64,000 bases of DNA, taken from Labyrinthula sp. Ha. Taxonomy: Eukaryota; Sar; Bigyra; Labyrinthulida; Labyrinthulaceae. Shown piece by piece: positions 1-10,381 of the stretch. Each line of letters begins with the position of its first letter. The stretch's first letter is position 1. A program made the position numbers and the translations under genes. The stretch is taken from the NCBI GenBank assembly GCA_015227615.1, contig JAALGZ010000001.1, positions 1,054,001-1,118,000 of the forward strand, read 5' to 3'. The notes beneath the pieces are model-generated. The model was not told the origin of the DNA, ran no database searches, and worked only from the letters and a program-made list of their open reading frames with translations.

Positions 1-2445
1 GAAGAAAATGCTAAATTTTGTTTTGATTGTCTGTTAAGCTTTGGTACTTGTAACTTGCAGTTGTCAGACACCTGTTTGAGTAGAAAACGAAGGTTCACAA
101 ATATAGATATGGAGAGAAAACTCGTTATTACAGCAGAAGATGATTTGGTTTGTAAACCGTGTCAAAAGCTCTTTGGTTCAAGAATAGTTGACTCAAAGGA
201 AAGTGCGAAGGAAAATGAATTTCCATGCTATAGATGCAAAGAAGTTGGAGATTGTTTTCTACTAAATGACCCAATGTTCGATTCAATGAATACAAAATTA
301 AAACTCTTTATAAAAAAGAAAATGCGTAAAGTTGCTGGAAAAACCAAGGTAGAAGATTCTGATATTTCTGTTTGTATTCCCTGTGCGTCATTTCATGGTA
401 CATGTAGGAAGCAAACTTCAATCGATTGTGAATCTGTGGTCAAAAACCGCTGGACCCGATGGCCCCCGAAAGGAAATGATGCTACTTTTACTGCTAAGAA
501 TAAATTTGATCAAATAACATGCTCTAAATGCGAAGAAGAAGGTGAGAATGGTGGAGTAAAAGCTGTTTTAGAATACCTAAAAGCATGTGTTGAAATCTCC
601 GAAAGCAACATATGTACAATTTGTGCAGATATAGGATCGAATTACAAGTTTTCCTCACAGTTTACGTTGGATTTACATTGGAAGGCGAGAAAGAAACTTA
701 AAGATATGCTTTTAACTAAGTTAGGCTGTGCTAAGTATCTTCAATTAAGTCAATATTGCAAGAGCTGTCTCTTGAAGCTTGGTGGGTGTAGCAAGAGAAA
801 AAATAATGATTGTATAAGTGGGGAAGAAGTTTTTGCGAGCAGCAAATCGCGAAAGAAATTCAAAGTGATTGCTGGAGATCTTGTTTGCTTGCAATGTGCA
901 GGGTTAAAAGCCGGAAAAGATGAGCTAAAAGTTAAACAGATCTTAAAAAATCTTGTGGTTAAGGTTGAGAAGGAAGTCAGAAGAAGTTCTCCTGATTGTG
1001 AGTTTTGTGGTTCGACAGGGGACATATTGTTTAAATCACAGTCTTTCCTCTCTAGTTTGAGTTGTTGGTTAAGAGTTGTGACGAAGCCAAGATTAAGAAA
1101 AACGGTTGAGCAACGGTTTGGAAATCAACTTTATCAATGGTATAACATTTGCAAACTCTGTGTCTTGAAGCTAATTCGTTGCACAAGTTTCGAGAGCTTT
1201 AATTGTTTTTCACGGGTGCATCATGCCACGCTTTCACATCGAGAGATTAACCAAAATTTTAATCTTGTTAATGAAAAACTGATTTGTACATCATGTCTTA
1301 ATGGGAATAAACTACGCGAACAAGAAGTGTCTGCTTTATTAAACGAGGTGACTGACGCTGTTCAAGTAGATGATCATTATAGTAGCCTCTTTGATTTTTA
1401 CCAAATGAAGAGGAAGAAGAATATTCTTGGTCGAGCTTTGGTGAACTTAGAGCAAGGACTGAATAAAACTTGGTCCGAACGAAAGAAACAATTAATGTCA
1501 ACAGGATTAGATAGACTTAAACATGTCTACTATAGAGAAGCAAAATGTTGGAACTGTCCGAAATCTTACTTTGCAGTCCAAAAGATAAACATAATGCGGT
1601 TGCATTTTGGGTTCAAAGATGAATCTGTTTTTGAAGATTATATCAGGAAAGAAGGGTTTGAAATTGACTTGCAAGAATCCTGGACTTGCAGAAGATGTTT
1701 CTTACTCGCGTTTCAGTGCTCAAGAAGAACCCTCTTGGCTTGCTCATTTCGAAGAGCTCTAAAAGGCAGTGAGCACAAACTGCTCTTACCAACCCAGTCT
1801 TATTTAGAATGTATGGGTTGTAAACGTGATTCCCTGAAACAAATTACAAGAATAATTGACAATCTGAAGGACAAAGTGTTCATTGATTATGAGTTGAATA
1901 AGTGTTTGTTTTGTTCAAATCTGAAATCTAGCGAAAGAAAAATAGGAGATTTTGTAAATGCTCTACCTAAGAGACTGCGAAAGTACCTATCAAAGCTAGC
2001 CTCTGTATCCTCAAGAGCTTTATCACTTAGGTTTATTTGTTTGTCATGTTTGTTGAGCAAGCTCAGCTGTGAGAGAAGGTTGTCCGACAGTTGCATTAAA
2101 CGATTCAAGGCAGAAGAGTTTCCATCAAAGGAATATTTAGAGTTATTGTGCTTAAAGAAGAGAAAAGATTTGTGGTGTACATTTTGTTTGAAGCAATTTA
2201 CTAAAATGCAGCGAGAGCAAGTGTCAAGTTCCCCTGAAAAACGAAAACTTCCTAAGAAACCAGTCAAGCGAATCTTGAGAATTAAATTAAAACAACCAGA
2301 AATTTATTCTCGTGGAATTATCCACGAACCGGTGTATAGAATATCTCAAATACGAAAACGTGAAAGTACATTTGAGTTTAAAGCACCCATAGAGCATTCA
2401 AATGAAGAAAAGAAGCTCTTAGGGCAGTTTACTTTGTCTCTCTAG
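1..2445 (+). CDS. Partial protein made of repeated Cys-rich (zinc-binding-like) modules
   Basis: The frame is open from base 1, so the 5' end lies outside the window; 814 residues are visible before the stop. I do not recognise the family. The protein is an array of at least five complete modules. Each has one or two CxxC pairs, a basic helical linker of about 45-80 residues, then a closing motif of the form CxxCxLx(2-3)xCx(5-7)C, often with RR or KR after its third Cys. Closing motifs start near residues 7, 125, 253, 384, 563 and 680, so the period is roughly 117-131, with one longer interval. Such clustered pairs normally bind zinc. The order CxxC, about 50-60 residues, CxxC, then Cys resembles ZAD-type zinc-finger-associated domains in spacing only. 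The last 90 residues are Lys/Arg-rich, which would suit a nuclear or nucleic-acid-binding protein. No intron is needed in the visible part. Confidence 0.75.
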   Translation, partial: EENAKFCFDCLLSFGTCNLQLSDTCLSRKRRFTNIDMERKLVITAEDDLVCKPCQKLFGSRIVDSKESAKENEFPCYRCKEVGDCFLLNDPMFDSMNTKLKLFIKKKMRKVAGKTKVEDSDISVCIPCASFHGTCRKQTSIDCESVVKNRWTRWPPKGNDATFTAKNKFDQITCSKCEEEGENGGVKAVLEYLKACVEISESNICTICADIGSNYKFSSQFTLDLHWKARKKLKDMLLTKLGCAKYLQLSQYCKSCLLKLGGCSKRKNNDCISGEEVFASSKSRKKFKVIAGDLVCLQCAGLKAGKDELKVKQILKNLVVKVEKEVRRSSPDCEFCGSTGDILFKSQSFLSSLSCWLRVVTKPRLRKTVEQRFGNQLYQWYNICKLCVLKLIRCTSFESFNCFSRVHHATLSHREINQNFNLVNEKLICTSCLNGNKLREQEVSALLNEVTDAVQVDDHYSSLFDFYQMKRKKNILGRALVNLEQGLNKTWSERKKQLMSTGLDRLKHVYYREAKCWNCPKSYFAVQKINIMRLHFGFKDESVFEDYIRKEGFEIDLQESWTCRRCFLLAFQCSRRTLLACSFRRALKGSEHKLLLPTQSYLECMGCKRDSLKQITRIIDNLKDKVFIDYELNKCLFCSNLKSSERKIGDFVNALPKRLRKYLSKLASVSSRALSLRFICLSCLLSKLSCERRLSDSCIKRFKAEEFPSKEYLELLCLKKRKDLWCTFCLKQFTKMQREQVSSSPEKRKLPKKPVKRILRIKLKQPEIYSRGIIHEPVYRISQIRKRESTFEFKAPIEHSNEEKKLLGQFTLSL

Positions 2446-2801
2446 AGTTTTTTAGACTGTAGTTTAATACTATTTGTTTTTGTGCTTTTATTTATAGTTG
2501 TATAGGAAACCAGTTCCAGAAACCTTATACAAGTTAGATTTGCCTATGTTGTTCTTAAATATATTTGTGGTTTATCTAGAAAGCACTCTTTGAATTCTAG
2601 CCTGTTGACAGCATACTTTTTGATTCTAGATAAGTCTGCGGCTCATCGCCTTGCGTACAGAACTGGAATTGCTAATACCACTGAAAGTGCATTTACCCTA
2701 GAGAGCTTTTTTTAGGGCATGTGACGTACTATGAAAGAAAAACAAAGATAAATGAAAACTACTTGACTCAGACCAGAGCTAAACTAAACTAACACTAAAG
2801 T
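2446..2801. other. Intergenic stretch with two exon-like pieces
   Basis: This lies between the Cys-module gene and the convergent HAD gene. On the + strand two short open pieces follow good acceptor sequences: one after TTTATAG near 2491, running to a stop near 2591, and one after TTCTAG near 2631, ending in TAG near 2717. Their composition looks protein-like, but I could not join them to each other or to the upstream gene in frame. They may be remnants or chance. No polyadenylation signal for the Cys-module gene is obvious. Confidence 0.3.
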
Positions 2802-2806
2802 TTATT
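2801..2806 (-). terminator. AATAAA polyadenylation signal overlapping the HAD stop codon
   Basis: Read on the minus strand, the bases are AATAAA, and the TAA stop of the HAD gene lies inside it. If used, cleavage would fall a few tens of bases downstream, leaving a very short 3' UTR. The hexamer is visible; its use is inferred. Confidence 0.4.
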
Positions 2807-3577
2807 CTCTGAAAATTTGCTTTTCACAGGCGGAGTTATACTCGCCAATGGAGGACAGTACCATATCAGCTATAGAGAATTTATCTTGTATCTTCTCCTG
2901 GTCAAACAACCTGCTGTCAGGTAGACCAACTGCTTTCATCCCAGCAGCTTTTGCACCTTGCAATCCATAAGGAGAATCTTCAAAAACCAAAACGTTCTCT
3001 AAATTTTCTTCTGGTATATTAAGCCTCTTTGCGGCTAATAGAAAAATATCAGGCGCAGGCTTTCCTTTTCTAAAAATAAAAATACAAAGAAGAGAACTTC
3101 ACAAGAGGATCATCACCTACTGCAACAACCTTTACTTTAGATAGAATAGTTTCTTTATAAGGAACCATTTTCTTATTGAAAGCTTTTTCAGTAGATGACG
3201 TGGCAATCGCAAGTGGGATATTTCTTGCAGAGAAATTTTCGACCAAGTCTAATGCACCTTTCATAGGTCTAATAATTACATAAGAAAAAAAAATACGTTA
3301 GACGACCATATTCATCAACCAAAGCTTTATCCACCTCTGCTGCGTAATCATCAGGAGAAACTTCATCCAGCAAGTTTAACTTATTTAAAACATAGTTTGA
3401 CCATCCTAAAGGACCAGTTGCTCTTCTCCCAACAATTTCTGAATGAAGTTCCCAGGTGAACGTGAAGTTTTCCCCCAAGTACTTTTTCAGTGGTTTTTCC
3501 AAACACGTGTGAGAGATACCTTCAAAGTCAAGCAACGTACCATCAAGATCAAAAATAACAGCAGAAAGTGATGACAT
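2802..3577 (-). CDS. HAD-superfamily sugar/nucleotide phosphatase (HDHD1/GS1-like), three exons with 28-nt introns
   Basis: Exons are 3577-3297, 3268-3098 and 3069-2802; joined they encode 239 residues. Motif I is FDLDGT (residues 9-14), with both aspartates of the phosphoaspartate-forming phosphatases. Motif II is ATSS in exon 2. Motif III/IV is KGKPAPD at the start of exon 3 followed by VFEDSPYG, a classic pattern of the beta-phosphoglucomutase / pseudouridine-5'-phosphatase / glycerol-3-phosphatase group, with a cap between motifs I and II. It should hydrolyse a small phosphorylated sugar or nucleotide in the cytosol; the substrate cannot be read from sequence. Both introns are exactly 28 nt (GTATTT...TTAG and GTTCTC...TTTAG), and the exon phases restore the conserved motifs, which supports the model. 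The start is ATG at 3577. The gene is divergent from the seven-transmembrane gene on the other strand. Confidence 0.88.
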
Positions 3578-3767
3578 GCTTAACCAAGTATAGAATTTAT
3601 TGCAACGAAATAATAACTTGTGTTTTAAAATGTTCTTCTGCTGTGTTTTCTAGTTCTCTCACTCTGTGATGGAATTCAAAAATTACAGTAATTCAACATT
3701 GAGCCTTTCAACGGAACCAATGAGGTTAAGATTCGCTTCTTTGTCCAATCAAATCAGGTTTAAGAAC
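3578..3767. promoter_or_regulatory. Short divergent intergenic region (candidate bidirectional promoter)
   Basis: The HAD gene starts at 3577 on the minus strand and the best start of the seven-transmembrane gene is 3768 on the plus strand, so at most 190 bases separate the two starts (91 if the upstream ATG at 3669 is used). A shared promoter is inferred from the geometry; I see no clear TATA box or other core element. Confidence 0.4.
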
Positions 3768-5132
3768 ATGATAAAAACAACAAATTTCTTCTTCATCCTT
3801 CTTTCGTCCTTTGTATTTCACGCTACCGGATTGATTAACAAATACGAAAATGTAGAATTACAGAACTTGTATCTAAAGAGACGCAGTGAATTCATGTACG
3901 CAGCAGAAGGTAGTGAAATTATAGTAGATCTCGCGTTCTCTCTGAAGGATTCCCAAAAAAAGCCTAAAGGTGAGGTATACTTACAGGCAACAATATTTAA
4001 GTTTGATGATATAGCTTCAGAAGTTGAGTCTCTTTTTTCAAATGATGCGGAAACAAATCCAGATCTGTTTGCCTGTTGTTCTGCAGAAGATGTAATCATT
4101 TCTAACAGTCAAGGAAAAGGAACCTGTGAAGAAGAAAACACAATTGCTTCAAGTTTGTTGCAAGATGACAAATATATGTATGCGACAAGATATGTTGAAG
4201 ACTTTGTTTCTGATTCCCAGCTTAACTTTGTGTACAATGTTACATCAACTGGAAACTACATGCTGCTAATCTCTTATTGTAACGAAGTTGAAACAAGTTT
4301 GGAAATAAATGGATATGTAGTTTGGAAAAACTCTTATGGATATTTACCTGCTTTTCAATACCCTTTGCTAAAGTTTTATCTCAAGCTTTCTTTTGTGTAC
4401 ATCGTAACTCTTCTCTTTTGGATCTACCAACTCAAAACAACAAAGTTTGAAAATAAGAACTTGACGTTATATTCATTTATTACAGTTTTAATATTATTTT
4501 CTATGTTTGAAATAAACCTTCGCTATTTTTCTTTATATGGAACAAATGAAACTGGTTCTCCAGATGGTGCCCTGAATTTCTTTATTTACATATTATTAGC
4601 TTTGAAAAGAGCTTTAACTAGATTGTTGGTAATTTGGATAGCGTCTGGAATGACTATAAGCTTGAAGAAACACGGTTTTATTGTAAAACTTACATTCTTC
4701 TACTTTATTATTACATTTGTGGACTTACTAATGTCTAATGGGGGAAACGAAGTTATTGTGTTGCAGTTTGTGATAATTTGTTTGGACGCTTATTATTTTA
4801 TGCGCACGTTGAATGAAATAAATGAGACAATTGCTGATAATAAACCTGGAGTGCAAGTATTCAAAACTCTCAAAGTTATGATTATTATTGACTTGATCAT
4901 GGTTTGCTTCTTTGCAGTCTTTTCTCTCGCTGTTAAATTTGAAGTTCATGAGTACCTTCGAATTGGAGTTGAAAGAAGATGGATGCTAGAAGCATTTTGG
5001 GATGTTGGTTACTATCTAGTTCTTTTAGCTATATTAATACTATGGAGACCTTCAATAAGCGCAGATATTAAGTATGGGAAGGTAAAACTTGATGAAACAC
5101 CTGAAGAGGAGTTTGGTTTAATGCAAAGTTAG
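3669..5132 (+). CDS. Seven-transmembrane LUSTR/GOST-family protein (GPR107/GPR108/TMEM87-like)
   Basis: The first ATG is at 3669 (487 residues), but the ATG at 3768 is the likelier start: it opens directly into a signal peptide (MIKTTNFFFILLSSFVFHATG) and gives 454 residues. A luminal N-terminal domain of about 200 residues follows, with paired cysteines (FACC, GTCEEE, YCNE), then seven hydrophobic segments. The last helix region carries EAFWDVGYY and ends in LWRPS, which matches the conserved end of the lung seven-transmembrane/GOST fold (WRPS in GPR107 and relatives). The tail ends acidic, EEEFGLMQS. Family members sit in the Golgi or endosomes and act in trafficking rather than as classical GPCRs. 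An AATAAA follows the stop by 33 bases. No intron is seen. Confidence 0.85.
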   Translation: MEFKNYSNSTLSLSTEPMRLRFASLSNQIRFKNMIKTTNFFFILLSSFVFHATGLINKYENVELQNLYLKRRSEFMYAAEGSEIIVDLAFSLKDSQKKPKGEVYLQATIFKFDDIASEVESLFSNDAETNPDLFACCSAEDVIISNSQGKGTCEEENTIASSLLQDDKYMYATRYVEDFVSDSQLNFVYNVTSTGNYMLLISYCNEVETSLEINGYVVWKNSYGYLPAFQYPLLKFYLKLSFVYIVTLLFWIYQLKTTKFENKNLTLYSFITVLILFSMFEINLRYFSLYGTNETGSPDGALNFFIYILLALKRALTRLLVIWIASGMTISLKKHGFIVKLTFFYFIITFVDLLMSNGGNEVIVLQFVIICLDAYYFMRTLNEINETIADNKPGVQVFKTLKVMIIIDLIMVCFFAVFSLAVKFEVHEYLRIGVERRWMLEAFWDVGYYLVLLAILILWRPSISADIKYGKVKLDETPEEEFGLMQS

Positions 5133-5164
5133 TTTATTCGTTGTTTACAAAGGAAAGAAATCTG

Positions 5165-5170
5165 AATAAA
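5165..5170 (+). terminator. AATAAA polyadenylation signal of the LUSTR/GOST gene
   Basis: A perfect AATAAA lies 33 bases after the stop codon of the seven-transmembrane gene, at the usual distance for a short 3' UTR. Its use is inferred. Confidence 0.5.
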
Positions 5171-6168
5171 ATTTGCTATTGATTTCTTTACTTTGACTTT
5201 CTATCGCGTTGACTTTCTTTTGTAGAAACAGCACTCTTTTTGTCAATCATATGAGTTTGCTTTGGTTCAAGTAGACAAGAATCCTGCTCAGGGTAACCTT
5301 GAGACCAACTTAGTCGTAAGTGCTGAACAACTCGTTCAAGTACTCAACTTATCTTTAGTGAAACTATCTAAGAAAGTACAGTTCCCATTTCATTCGAATC
5401 TTCATTTACCAGGTAACAAACTAACAATTGCTACAGCATAAAGGTCAGAATTAATACTTGTTCTCCCCATAACTCGCTTTTTAGTTGTCTTGGCTCAAGA
5501 AAATAATCAAATTCCTCGGTTTTCCTCTTTTGTTCATGATACTTGGTTTTAAAAGGGGGGAGAAACTTTCCATGGGAATTCTTGGTACATCTAAAAGGTC
5601 AAATCAATAAGCTGTATTAACTTGATTGTTTTCTATGCTTATAAATTGAAGGGCATGGGAAAATGGAGCTATTACGTGGTAGAGATAGGATTGTGTAGGT
5701 CTAGGTTGATAAAGAGAATATAATCTTGTAGTGCTCAGAAAAATGACTGATAGAGCAATCGCAGCTAATTGCGTGGTACAGAAAATTTATTTAGGTGGCT
5801 GATACGAATTATTGAATTTCACTTGGTAGTTAGTACTGGGCTACGTTATAGGCTTGGGCTAGCATCAGAACTAACCCAAGGATAAGTCACAACTTACGAA
5901 TTAGTCTTAGTTGGTAGTGGTTTATCTTGTATCGGCTCCCGTAAATACTATCCATAACCTTCACAGCACGAACTTCGTTTTCAATACGTAAGATTAAGAC
6001 TGCTACAAGGACACGGGAAATTGTTGACTTCTAAGTGTGAAGGTCTTCCTATATCTTCCATGAAACCTCAGAGTGTGTAAGTCAGCTTAAACAACGACTT
6101 AATTCAGTTAGCATTAGTATAGATTGTTTTAGTTCTACAAGAATTTCTTGCTTAATCTCACTTATGCC

Positions 6169-6651
6169 TAGGGCCGAGATTTGATACAATGATAATTTAT
6201 TATAAGAATTTTCCACAGGTTGCTCGTATTGATTGATTCTGATAAATTCTCAACCATTCTTATGTATTATTAATAATCAGTTGATTATCAATACAGGGCT
6301 GTGTCACAAGGTTCTGGGGAAATAGCCAAGAAAGCACTTTCTTTATTTTTGCACCATGCATTAAGCTTCAAGATGATAGCAGCATGGCCCAACCACAACC
6401 TATTACCGGGTTATTCCCATGTCATTTAGCCAGTTTTTAAAGTTTTTCATTCGCAGCTGATGAATATGTAAGGTTATTTCGGTAATTTAATACCGGGTTG
6501 CATAGCCCATCTTTATCCTGATATTTAGTTGATAATATGAACAAAATTAAAATCATTTGATAATTATCAAAATCCCAATTTTTCTTTTGATAATTAGAAT
6601 CAAAATAATTATCAATTAATTGTTGATAATTTTAATGAAATCCCTTCCTTA
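6169..6651 (-). mobile_element. hAT-like MITE, copy 1 (about 483 bp)
   Basis: The left end reads TAGGGCCGAGATTTGAT and the right end is its degenerate inverted repeat (reverse complement TAAGGAAGGGATTTCAT). The flanks CTTATGCC and CATATATC agree at 5 of 8 positions, consistent with an aged 8-bp target duplication. Subterminal sequence is shared with the copies near 25.85-29.6, 33 and 63.8 kb: TTGATTGATTCTGATAA inside one end and repeated TTATCAAATGATT near the other. Compared with those copies, this one is inverted. No coding capacity. Confidence 0.6.
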
Positions 6652-9600
6652 CATATATCCAGGACAAAACGCTTAAGATTTAAGAATTGTAGAAAGAAAC
6701 TGAAATAAACTAAAAGAGCGGGTGATTCTTAGCCAATTGAAAATTAAATGGGTTTTGCTGAAATGGCGGTCAAAGCTGAAGTTTTAACCACCTTCCTATA
6801 AAAACAACTTGCTTTATGGCTTGTAGATACTAAGGCTTGAAGTAACAGCATCCTTGAAATCATAGCTAAAGTTATAGTAAATGAAGCTAGTGCAAAGATA
6901 AGCATTAGACAGAAAAAAATAATTGTGTTTAAATTGAAAAAGAATAATTAAAGAGTAAAGAATGATTGGACTATATGCCAAGAGCCAGTTGTTCAAAATT
7001 GCAATTTTTCTCCTGGACTTAAAACTGCAAAAAAAACACCCCTGGCAAACAGATTCATGAAACTTTCTTAAGAATTCATTAAATACCAAAATGAAGACAA
7101 TACCCTGGACTCTTGAAATATCTGCTGTTAATGTACAGCATCAAACGACAATCTACAAAAGTTATCTATTACAGTTCTCGGCTTTATGGAATCCAAACAT
7201 ACAGGAGTTTTCCTCATTTTTAGCTACGCAGCATTTATCTGATCAACCAAAGATGAGAAGACTTGTTCTTAAGCTTCGAACCGAAGGTTTAAGGACACGA
7301 AGAAAACAATGACTAACTACAGTCACCTTTAAGACATTTCTTCAAACTAGATACAAGGTTCCTGCAGGCAATTCTTAACACGTGCACAAGATGAATACCC
7401 TCTTCGGGACATGATTGAGATACAATGAAAGCAGAGTCTAGGTATGACCAAAAATTCTTATTTCTTTAAATAGATCTTTCAAACATTTCCATAAAACCCC
7501 TACATAGTTTCAAATTGCCCTGCAAGATAATATGTGGGCTTGGTGAATCATTTGCAAGTCCTTCGTTGCGAATTATCTGATTTATTAAATTATGTTTTCA
7601 AAATATTCTTTCGTTTTCCCTTGACTAAAGTGAGTAGAGTAATTGATTATTTGAACCAATCAGTGAGGTTCCAAGAACACAATGGTAGTACCCTTGAGAA
7701 AACGGGTATGTCAGAAGTAGGTAGCTTAGTACTAGGACCATAAGTCTTGTATGAGAGTAGGGCCTGTAGACTCATCTAATTTCTTAAACTGGCCTGACCT
7801 TTCAACTTCCCGATGAGAGCAAGATCTAGTATAAAAACAGTAAATAATAAAATAAAGTAGAGAAACATAGCTACATACAGTGATAAGTCAACTATCTGGC
7901 TTAAAGAGGCTTAAAGAAATGATTATTTACTACTGTAAAATCTTGATCACATGCTTCAAATTAACATCTGCTTAGCGACAGGCTTAAAATTTAGTGGATT
8001 GCGTTCTGAAATAAACCTATATTTAATTTTGAATTGAAACATTATGATTCATTGATGCTCGTTGCAATTCTTAACTAATAAATATGTGGGTACTTGCAAT
8101 GCAGCTGTTTTTTTTGTAAATCTAATACTTAAGTTAAAAAAGGTTACAGATCTATTACATAAACTGATATGTAAGCCAAGAAAAGATATTGAGACTTCTG
8201 AGGGAGCGAATGATCTGTCACCACTATACAAAAGTTTCCCCTTCAAACATCGTCTTCGAAATCCACCATAGAAAGTATATTACACCCAAAACATGACTTT
8301 CTCTATTATCAACGTCGAGAAAAACAGGTTATAAAATAAAAGGACAGACCATCTTAATTTTTTGAACTACAACAAAATACATTTATAACATAAAATAAAA
8401 CTGGCTAATATTTAACCCTCTACTATTATCAATTAAGACGTGTTCTATCCCTGCACCCGTTTAAGATTTTTCTGAAGTACAAAATCAACGGAAAAGAAAT
8501 CAAATTTCAAATGTTTAAATATTAAATTTTTGGGCCTCCAGAAGCTGTTACTTTCTAAGTTGAGATTAAGTCCATAATATTAGGGTAGCTATTTAAACCT
8601 GTAGTGGGTGCACTACTTTACAAACCTTTCCCGAGTATTAATTAAGTATGTTACAATTTTTAATGTAAATAAACATTACCTCTAAAAACATTGCTTGCTT
8701 GATACTTATGGTAATTTACGCAAAGAAATATATAGTTAGACTCTTATTATTAAGAAGCTTTAATTAGAAAACGTTGTAAACGCATAATGTCAAGCCGTTT
8801 TTGCTACATGAGCTGTAAAACGTGGATCCCAGCTCATTGTAATAACTACAAGTGGAAGCAAGACCTTTCGAACCCATATTACTAAACTTAATTAACATTA
8901 GACCTTTTGTACATTTGCTTTGCCATTAATAAAGGAACTGTTTCGAGATAGTTGTATGAAGAGTTAACTATCCATGACGGTTTCAAATCATCTATTGGTA
9001 TATTCAACTCTTTGAAGTTGGCAATTTTTCACCTTTTCCTCGAAGGAGAATTTTGCTTCTTCAACATATATAGAACTTTGTAAACGTCTAGGACATATGC
9101 CCAAGCAATAGAAAATAATCTACTTAGCTTTGTATCTTCAAAAAAAGTACAAGAAAGCAAGGCTTAAAATGACTTACTTCGAAACATCATATAGTCAACT
9201 TCTCTGTATTCTTATTGATGTTGCGAATATATATCCCGCATTCGCGGCTTCACTAGATTGTGAATAAGTTTTTCGAGACAGATATGTATTGTTGGAACTA
9301 TATTTGGGTTAAAAAAGCTAATTACGCGCGTTTTGTTAATTTTCTATACTCAGGGTATATGCTTTAGCTTCCTTTCCTACTACGAACTTTAACTATGATG
9401 ATCCTTTAGATTGAATTACACTATGTTATATATATATCATGTTGAGACATCAGGTTAAAAAAAATTGTTAATAATCAGTTTATAATTGTATTGGTTGTGA
9501 CCATCAGTAAAAGAATTGAACTTTTATTCATAGCAAATGATACTGATTTTGCTATGATTGTCAACTGATAATAATTAAAGCATTGGGCCAGATGATCTTG

Positions 9601-10366
9601 TCTCAAATGACGACAAAAAATATGTTGCACACAGTATTACAGCCTTCAGAATAATTGGAATCCTGGTGTAAAAAGGTGATCGGAAAGAATCGAATTAGGT
9701 CCTATTATGCAGTTTTTATTTTTGTTATCATATTAAAATCAAGGTATATATAACATATCATTTGCCATTATTTATTCGTCTTAATGTATCAGTTTGACTA
9801 ATGGCTAAGAGAACGAAGATTGATAGAGCTAATAAATATGTAGATAAAACAAAAAAATAAGTTGCCCCTAATCTTAACATATAGTATATTAAATAATGGT
9901 CGTAATTCTTAAAATTATCTATCATTGCACCAATAGTTCACCGATTGTCAATTGCTATAAACTTTGGTTTTGAAAAGAAAAATGTAAATTCCCTTAGTAA
10001 ACTTGCAATATACCCATGTATATAGATAATTTTACTGCATATTGTGGGTTTGTTTTAATATAGAAAATAATTATTGACATGTTGGTTGAAAAATACTTGC
10101 TCTTAAGCACCACTTTCTAGTATGCATTAGTAGACTATTCTTGTTAAATATATTTTGGTGATTAACTACGTATCACTATTAAGTTCCGACCCAAACATTT
10201 ATTATAATGCCTTTGCAGACTCTAGATTAATTGCAGCAAGAAGATAACAAAATCAATGATATTGGAATGAATCTGGTACAGCTTTCTCCATTCTATTACC
10301 ATGTCAATGAACTTGAACTCTAATTAAAAGAATTATTATTGCTAGAACTTAATATATCCAAAAATA

Positions 10367-10381
10367 CATATATATATATAT
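10367..10381. repeat. AT dinucleotide microsatellite
   Basis: A short run of alternating A and T. Similar runs occur at about 49,200-49,217 and 49,672-49,688, near the Mob-like genes. Simple-sequence repeats; nothing more is implied. Confidence 0.8.

Noticed and set aside
5226-5441. A 71-codon + strand open stretch after a good acceptor (TTTTGTAG), with protein-like composition
   Set aside because: It has no in-frame start, lies after the polyadenylation signal of the upstream gene, and no upstream exon could be joined. Its length is within chance expectation.
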